This document shows, piece after piece, positions 57,563 to 64,000 of a stretch of 64,000 bases of DNA (position 1 is its first letter; each line of letters opens with the position of its first letter). The DNA is from Pristionchus mayeri (Eukaryota; Nematoda; Chromadorea; Rhabditida; Neodiplogasteridae): assembly GCA_036245805.1 (NCBI GenBank), contig BTRK01000001.1, forward strand, positions 5,766,001 to 5,830,000, read 5' to 3'. The notes under the pieces were generated by a model that saw only the letters and a program-made list of their open reading frames with translations, did no database searches and was not told the origin of the DNA. Both the position numbers and the translations under genes were made by a program.

Positions 57563-58375
57563 GTTCTTTTGCGTTTGCTACTTCCTGTACACTAATTAGT
57601 AAATTATTAATTTACTCATTTCACTTTAAACAATACAACACTAAAATATTATTAGCATAATAATCATATTTTAGGATTACCTGAGCAACGGCACTGTGAA
57701 GCGTCCAAAGCAGACTCACACGGAGACTCTCTTCCAGGTAGGTTTCACGATAAATATAAACTATTTGAATCACCTTCTTTTCTGATTCTTCATTCTCGTG
57801 ATACAAAAATCATATAAATTGTTAGTTTTGGCATTGACACGCATGCATTCAAAACAGTAGAAATGTTGGAAATTTGGATTTGACAAAACAAATTCAGGGC
57901 CAGGAATCACCCACTTTCAAGAAGTTCTTCCCTTCTTGGGACGATAAGATGTTCAAGGAGGTGCGATTTAAAAAAAAGAAACTACTCTCTTCGTTATGTT
58001 TGCTCTCTCACCTTATTTTCAGGCGTGAATCACTTATAACTAATTTAACAATGTTTGCGTATTCAGATAATACAAATAAATATTCAAAACATTTATTAAT
58101 AGTTCATTATCAATTAAATAAAATCCATTTCAGCAAGCCCGTTCGGTCGCCAACATGCGCAAGCTTCTCTTCCATTAAAATATTTGCACAATTCATACAA
58201 ATATTTTGTGTGCTTTTTAAACCTGCTTCATAGTTTGCTCACGCTATTTTATTTCGCAATTACATTTACAGTGATAAAATATGTGTTTATTCAATTTCAG
58301 GCCAAGTGATTGTACATTCAGTCCAATGTTTCAATCAACAACAAGTCTTCAAAAACACAATATTTTGATCAACAG

Positions 58376-59408
58376 CTAGAAATAACGTTTGAATAAGTCA
58401 ACGAATTCGAGGTGGTGGTCGCGGTAAAAACTATAACATATATTACCAATGTCAATTTTAATCTTTTCATTGCCATTCTTGGAGATTAGAGATTTAGCGA
58501 ATGTTTCCCAGAATGTTATCACTTCTATGGGCATTGCTTTTTTGCTTCTTAAGCGGACAACTGGAATTTCTTGAGCAAACGACTGAATAAACTCACCTAC
58601 AATTTTGAAAATATTCTTATATTAAAATATGCCAGATTTTTCACTTACTCTTTTCCATCTTGAGGTATTTGCGACTCCTTACACCTAAGACGATCGAACG
58701 ATGGTATCACATCATTTCTTTAAGAGTTTCTCTGGAAAAAAATATTTTTAAGGATCAAATGTATTTCTGAGTCAGAAATTCTGACCTAATTTCAGGATTA
58801 CATGTATCCAAAATCCAAAATACGTCAATCATGACTCGAGAGCTGGACTTTCGAATAATTTCGAGTGATTTCTTGTTGAAACCGTCCACTTTTATTTCGA
58901 AAATGCGATTCGTATTTTGAAAAATTCGACTGAGAAGTCCACTTGTAGATTTCTCGTTGAAAGTTACAGTGAACCTTGTCCTGATTTGTCTCATCTAAAT
59001 TATAGTTATAATTTTTTTGATACGAACTAATCTCACATGGTACGCTTCCCATTTGTGTGGTATGATATTCTGAAAATGCTTGAGATGGCTCTTGTAGGCG
59101 AACACAAAAAGCTGGAGTTCATTATATTTTAAGGTCAAATGCAGTAATATGATTGGCGGGCGACCAATTTGGAAATATTCATCCACTAGACAATTCCATA
59201 ACTTGCCGTTCTGAACACAAAATAATCTCTTAATTTGCATTCTAGTATCACAGTATTTGAGTCATTTGTTCGATATGCATAGGTATAAAAAGTCTCTAAC
59301 CAGACGTAGTTTATCCAATCTCTCCTCAGTGCTTTGCTTGATGATTATTCTGATAATATCTGGAGGGATAGAGGTCAAAGAAAGACTGTTCAGTGAAAGT
59401 GAATTCAT
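58376..59408 (-). CDS. F-box/FTH-like protein, 5 exons, about 246 aa
   Basis: Minus-strand exons: 59301-59408 (ATG at 59408), 59037-59210, 58786-58994, 58649-58677 and 58376-58596 (TAG). All junctions keep phase. The first exon carries an F-box-like motif (LTSIPPDIIRIIIKQ then EERLDKLRL). The second has WNCLVDEYF and LKYNELQLFVFAY, typical of the F-box/FTH texture. The last reads EFIQSFAQEIPVVRL and ends YRDHHLEFVDLFKRYF. A substrate-adaptor role in SCF ubiquitin ligases is inferred from the family. The 29-nt fourth exon uses a GTGTAAG acceptor and is the least certain. This gene and the one at 15127-16702 are related in type but not close copies. A start upstream of 59408 is possible. Confidence 0.68.
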
Positions 59409-59842
59409 CCTTGATGATATGATTTCCAACCCTGCAATCAGGTTGCAATAATGCGCGTGGAATTCAAATGAATGAAACAAAATTCTGGAAAATGGTATCT
59501 CACAAGAGCGGTACCATTTATTTTTTAACACCAAAGGTGGTTTTTCGATCACAAGTTTTTGATCTTTGATCTTTGACCTTTGGTCAAAAGCGCGTCATTC
59601 TTTTCCCGCACTTTTGCAATGCGCAATAGTATGATGTACCTTTAAACTGCGTACTTTTAATTTGATTATGACAAAATTCAACAAATACTTTACGAAGAAT
59701 AACTTATCGAGTCTCTTCACTTCAGGCATTGGAATCACAGTGAGTGTGTGGCAAAAAAAGAAAGAGGAAAAATCATAGTTAATGCAAGACAGTGTTGTTC
59801 GGGAAACACTGCTGAATTCAATAAATGAGCATGCTCACATCA

Positions 59843-59915
59843 CCAGCCATAGCTCAGTTGGTAGAGCGGAGGACTGTAGATCCTTAGGTCTCTGGTTCGA
59901 ATCCCGTTGGCTGGA
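59843..59915 (+). tRNA. tRNA-Tyr (GTA) downstream of the gelsolin cluster, possibly impaired
   Basis: The acceptor stem is fully paired, the A box is intact and anticodon GTA has no intron. The T-stem has lost two pairs (TCTGG with CCCGT). The conserved 5' flank is present, including GTGTGTGGCAAAAAAAGAAA near 59748, and TTTT follows. Confidence 0.6.
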
Positions 59916-60000
59916 GTTCTTTTGTTTTCGCAGATGACGTGTTAATGAGTTTATTGTGGCTTATTTGTTATATGAGACTGGTTGCCTAATAATGTCTATT

Positions 60001-60998
60001 AGGGGTGTCTATACGGAATTGAAGCCGGTTTGCCGTTTTGATTTCCCTATCATTTCTCCAAAACGGAGTTGCCGTAATCGGTTTCATTTCTCGACGGCGC
60101 GCCGGGTCAAAAATGAGTTGCTGAATTCAATTTTGATTTTAAATTATGGAGAGATCAATAGACCGCTCGCCGCGCGCGAAAACGGAGGAATGACAGAACG
60201 GAGTCGCCGTTTGACACGTCATTCCGCATACGAAATGAGGCAGATATAACTAGAGACCGCAAGGTGGTTGACCGAATTGCTCTGGCTGGGTCGTTTGTGG
60301 GTCTAATGAATTCCTGTGAGACTAAATAAGGGCATATTTTTTACCGTTTGTTGATATCTTATCTCTGGCCCAAAACACCTCTAAAGAGTAACAATGGAAA
60401 TGTAGTCGAAATCGGGACGAGAGTGGAGTGGGCGGATCCCGCTCTGCCTGGTTTCTCGAAAACTTTGAGCATAGCTTCGCATCGAGCTTGCTCGAGCTCT
60501 CTGCACACGCCGGGTGAGAGACAGGCCAGAGAGCGCGTTCATACTCCGCCCCCTTGCACTCCCATTTGCGCGCGTTCGGCAACCGTAAAAATAAAACTAC
60601 AAATCAGAGAAAATTCCTAAAATTATGATTTAGATGTCAATCGACGCCTGCATTCAGGGAAAATCGAGTAGACCATGCCCACGCTAAGAATTGACATTAG
60701 TATCACTCTAATCATCCAATAGAACACATTCTTAACCCTAAATCAATAGTTTTGAGATATTTCTAACATGATTTTTCATGACGGGCACCCTGTCGTTTGT
60801 AGAGGCTCCTCAGACATACACAAGAATATTTTTTTCAAATTTTTAGGTTGCGAATTCGCATTGTAGTCGCTCGGTCCAGATTTTGAGGCAACCCTTTCTC
60901 CCTCAAAGTGGGCGGAGCCTACGGTCTCTAGATATAACTCAATGGAGTGAGAGGAACATGAGGAAAACGGAGTTGCCGTATTCCGTTTAGACATCCCT
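60001..60998. mobile_element. Foldback element with 10-bp target duplication, 1 kb
   Basis: AATGTCTATT flanks both sides (59991-60000 and 60999-61008). The terminal repeats are AGGGGTGTCTATACGGAA and AGGGATGTCTAAACGGAA (inverted). Subterminal blocks include AACTAGAGACCG against CGGTCTCTAGATAT. There is no transposase. Its internal CCGCAAGGTGGTTGAC and GGCGGAGCC blocks recur in gelsolin intron 7 (35455-35660). A 10-bp duplication fits a Mutator-like origin. Confidence 0.85.
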
Positions 60999-61630
60999 AA
61001 TGTCTATTTGCTGACCTACTTTCATTCCTAGCGATTCGAAACTTGAAAATGGAACTGCGAATCGAAAGTGCGAAAATAATCAGACATCTGAAACAATAAA
61101 ATCATCAGACACCAACATTGGAAACTCTCGTTTGAAATTAAATATGAGTATGCCATTTTTTAAATAATAGAGCTGTGTCACACATATTGAGGAACATGTC
61201 AATTGTTCAATCATTCACCCGCTAGTTGAGATAAATGCCGTCGGTTATCGATGATGATAATTTATGCATATTCAAATACGTTTCGAGATTTGTTAATGTG
61301 CTCTAACTTTCCAGCTTTTCGATTTCTGTCGATATGCACAACAATCAGTTCCTCACAATTTCTATACAAACTTCTCATGTAGGCTAGTCTGAAGCTTTTT
61401 TAAATTTTTCTGTGCAGAATTTTCAAGATGATCGTTCAAGATGAATTTTCAAGATCTTTTTACACTAAAATAACCTACTCAATCATATAATTCAAAACAA
61501 TACTTTTCGATACTTCTTAAGACATTGCTATCTTCAATATGTGTTTTCAAGTCAAAACAGTAATATAACGCGCACAATGAAATACATTCCTTGCTAGGCT
61601 GTTCGCATTTTGCACCTGCGAAAATTGATG

Positions 61631-61697
61631 GAAGTTCAGTTGGTAGAACGGAGGACTGTAGTATCCCTAGGAAACACGTTCGAATCTGGTTGACTGG
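61631..61697 (+). pseudogene. Degenerate tRNA-Tyr-like sequence
   Basis: GTTCAGTTGGTAGAACGGAG, a GTA anticodon region with an inserted base (GTAGTATCC), and CGTTCGAATCTGG are recognisable. Base changes in the A box, anticodon stem and acceptor stem rule out a functional tRNA. Confidence 0.75.
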
Positions 61698-61923
61698 AAT
61701 TATTTTGCCCTGATCGTTCAATTATCTTTTTTTTAATCTCATATAGAGTATCGAAACCTAATTGTAAATATTTTAGTACCCAAAAAATGCAAATCCTTTA
61801 CTTATTTGTTATATTTATAATACATCAATATGTGTATGTGCTTTTGAACTTTTTCTTCGCAGTGAACTTGAAAATGGCGCGACGAATTGAGTCAGCGAAC
61901 AACATCAAGCACCTGAAATAATT

Positions 61924-62054
61924 ACGGTTCATTTATTGGACAAATTTTGTATCATTATCAGATATGTTTCATGCGCATTATATAGGTGATATGTATAGTG
62001 AACGTGAAACATAGCTGAAAATTATATAACAATTTTCCAATAAGAGAACCCTAG
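61924..62054. repeat. CTAGGGTTC-ended hairpin MITE, copy d
   Basis: TTTATTGGACAAATTTTGTA and AGATATGTTTCATG on the left return inverted, ending CCAATAAGAGAACCCTAG at 62054. The loop contains ATTATATAGGTGATATG. The left terminus is more diverged than the right. Confidence 0.65.
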
Positions 62055-62278
62055 AAATAATCCATCGAAAACATAATGAAAAAATAGGACGTAAATCAGG
62101 TATCTAATGATAGGAGGATAGGATCCGCAGAGCGGGCAATAGTGATGATACAACGGGGATTACAGCCTGTTTGAAGTTCCAATTCTTCAACCCGGTAATT
62201 CCAGTTGTGAAGTCAGAACGGGTTTTTTTTCAGGTGTTTCGTTCCCGTTTTTTCCAATTCCACCTTTGGGTTGCTCAC

Positions 62279-62855
62279 CAAAATGGAGCTATGGACGAGA
62301 GCCCGAGGAACATTAACTGGATGTGTCCACTGAACCAAACCTTGAAATATCGCGAAAGCACCTAAAATAATAGCACCTTAAATGATTTATAGTTCAATGG
62401 GCTTACATAGTTGACTTGGAAGAGTACGTAAAATGCGTAAGAAGTAACGCTTGTAACGATCAATCCTTTCTCTGCTTTGAACCTCAAAACACATTTGAAT
62501 GTTGAAAAACACAATTGAACCTCCGCCTTTGTGAAATTGTCGTTATTTGGGGCTTTCGTGAAAGTATGAGGACCAAAATAATGTTGATTATAAGTGTCAA
62601 AAGGCTCATTGTGAAAGTAATGATATCATTCATATTTTGAAACAACTGAAGTGCCACTTCGATATTCAAAGTCGATAGTCTCACTTTATTGGTCCCGGTG
62701 CCTATCGGAACTAACATCGGCCCATCATCAAATTCGTATTCAACGTATTTCACACTCGTAAAGAAACAATAGTCGAAAATGCCGGGTAGCGACAGCAGAA
62801 CTGATATTGTAGTAGACATGAAGAATAGGACGAGATCTTTCTGAGATATTGACAT
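62279..62855 (-). pseudogene. Nematode serpentine chemoreceptor-like fragment, frameshifted
   Basis: The minus-strand frame from 62855 has a membrane segment (FFMSTTISVLLSLPGIF), an extracellular loop and another membrane segment (MSLLTLIINIILVLILSRK). After a one-base shift at a CCCC run (about 62548-62552) the frame continues as FTKAEVQLCFSTFKCV and a third membrane segment. It ends at a GTAAGC donor after 62407, and a further exon, 62279-62361, reads IQLMFLGLSSIAPF. The order fits transmembrane segments 4-7 of nematode sensory receptors of the SRV/SRG type, class uncertain. The N-terminal half was not found. The shift could be an assembly error in the homopolymer. Confidence 0.5.
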
Positions 62856-62859
62856 TTTT

Positions 62860-64000
62860 CAAGAATTCTCTAAATGCCAAATTCAAAGACCACTCCAAGT
62901 ACAAACATATATATTCGATAACATTTTTTTATTATACTATGCCGATTTGCCACCTACGCCCATTTTGCTTGCTTACACATGTGTAGGCCAGCATTATTCG
63001 AACGCGATCGAGCGCTATAAACAGAGATGTATAAGCCTCATTCCGCCGAAGAACATGTTAATTGCTGCTGAAATTAAACGATCAGATTTACATAAAAACT
63101 AGCAGTTTACATAGCGGCGTGGAGAGGTGGATCTTCTCAATAAGCTTGTAGAAGTCAGTCATGAAGTCATATGAAGTCAGTTGGAAGCTGATTAGATATA
63201 TCAAGCTGTTCAGAAGCTCCTATAAAGTGATATGCTGGATTTCTAACACTATAAGACGCGTTTTCTGAGAGATTGCATGAATCTAAGACCTAGTGTTACA
63301 AAATATTCATAGTGCTCCGATCTCGACCGAATTTGGATCAATGATTCATGCCAGGATTTATAGTTTTTTTTGAAAAGTCTGGAGCCGTAAAGTAAAAAAA
63401 TGCCTAAATTCCGGCTCTGAGAACTTCAAAAGTTCATTAATCAATAACTTGGTTCAAAATTATCGTAGAAGGTCGCTCAAAAAACAGATATGATCATCTC
63501 AACGAGTTCTACGACTTCTCGATAAAGTAATTGTCGATTGGCTTCGAAATCGCATAGAAAACTACGAAAAACCGGAAATGGGTGTTCAAATATTAGCCGC
63601 CCTGAAAATATTTTTCCTTTTTCAAGTTGGTTTATTGCATTTTTAAATTCTCCAGATCATTTTACATCGGATTTCTCCATTTCAGAATTTTAAATTTTAA
63701 TCCCGGGCATTTATAGTTTTCAGAAGACCAAAAACAGCCGATTTTTCGAAAAATAGATAAATAAATCCCGAATTCTTGCTTCCAATCTGGAACTCTCGGG
63801 CTAAAATATAATTTCGGGGTCAGTACAATGCTCGTCTTCATTCAGGCGATTTTCCTCTCCTTTCTTTTCCTCCAACCGCTATAAAACAAAAACGCTGGAC
63901 ATCACTTTGCTTAGTAGAGTGGTCGTACTACTCAATTTCGCCGATTTCATCTAAAATTAAGTAAAAGGCTGCCATTTTGTGACAGAAAAAAAACATTTAT
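62860..64000. other. No gene recognised at the window end
   Basis: The region is A/T-rich. ATTTATAGTTTT-type blocks recur near 63357 and 63709, with other short similarities, suggesting part of a repeat cut by the window edge. No exon with joining splice sites was found. Confidence 0.45.

Larger units (their letters stand above)
52358..58178 (+). pseudogene. Gelsolin-like gene, tandem copy 3 (splice sites destroyed, degraded first exon)
   Basis: Exon positions: remnant 52358-52396, then 52631-52705, 53666-53725, 53822-53895, 54049-54105, 54346-54457, 54941-55051, 55208-55274, 55535-55587, 55756-55835, 56043-56124, 56318-56434, 56678-56776, 56924-57007, 57275-57385, 57675-57737, 57898-57960, 58134-58178. 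Exons 2-18 keep the exact lengths of copy 1. Defects: exon 1 lacks its start and most of its N-terminal codons, exon 2 donor is AT not GT, exon 7 donor is GC, exon 10 donor is TT (read-through gives TGA at 55837), and exon 12 acceptor is AC not AG. The last codon is His instead of Asn. Coding frames elsewhere are open. A functional mRNA is unlikely. Confidence 0.85.

Noticed and set aside
60348..60620. 90-aa plus and 86-aa minus ORFs inside the 60001-60998 element
   Set aside because: They lie in a non-autonomous foldback, with no transposase motif and no splice context.
38273..61697. Regularly repeated 73-bp units, considered as a CRISPR-like array
   Set aside because: The units are tRNA-Tyr cloverleaves with irregular kilobase spacing in a eukaryotic genome.

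Overview
The window is animal nuclear DNA, most probably from a nematode. Genes are cut into many short exons (50-120 bp) with nematode-like TTTCAG acceptors. Two genes look like the nematode F-box/FTH (DUF38-type) expansion, one looks like a nematode serpentine chemoreceptor, and the transposons include a DD37D (maT-type) mariner and an RTE-type LINE. A diplogastrid-like nematode would fit the exon-dense genes, but that is a guess. Most genes below were assembled by hand from exons whose reading phases join; none of these multi-exon genes is a long open frame.

Layout. 1-2395 is the 3' part of a decayed CR1/Jockey-group LINE. 2413-13423 (minus) is a multi-pass membrane protein gene with at least 16 exons; its introns hold two very large palindromic foldback regions, an inverted pair of tRNA-Tyr genes and small MITEs. 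15127-16702 (minus) is a seven-exon F-box/FTH-like gene. 16753-18043 is an apparently intact DD37D mariner, followed by a 1.45 kb foldback. About 20.4-31.2 kb has no gene that I can see: it is a degenerate array of a CTCTC-rich unit broken by kilobase-scale palindromes.

31305-39100 (plus) is an intact 18-exon, 475-codon, four-domain gelsolin-like gene. It is followed by two tandem copies with the same exon lengths. Copy 2 (42818-51867) lacks exons 1-2, has a 2.9 kb RTE-type LINE inside exon 3 with a 6-bp target duplication, carries a mariner in each of two introns and has a premature TAG. Copy 3 (52358-58178) has a degraded first exon, four damaged or doubtful splice sites and a TGA on read-through. 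All three keep a tRNA-Tyr unit in the same GC-AG intron, and introns are shared in a mosaic way that suggests gene conversion. 58376-59408 (minus) is a second F-box/FTH-like gene, 60001-60998 a foldback with a 10-bp target duplication, and 62279-62855 (minus) a frameshifted chemoreceptor fragment. The last kilobase shows no gene.

Overall this is a gene cluster under heavy attack by DNA transposons. Most of the non-coding sequence consists of inverted-repeat elements of several families. The most unusual signals are the intronless, dispersed tRNA-Tyr units with a conserved 5' flank, the gelsolin triplication with its repeated TGAGTCA-containing intron motif, and the nested foldback elements.
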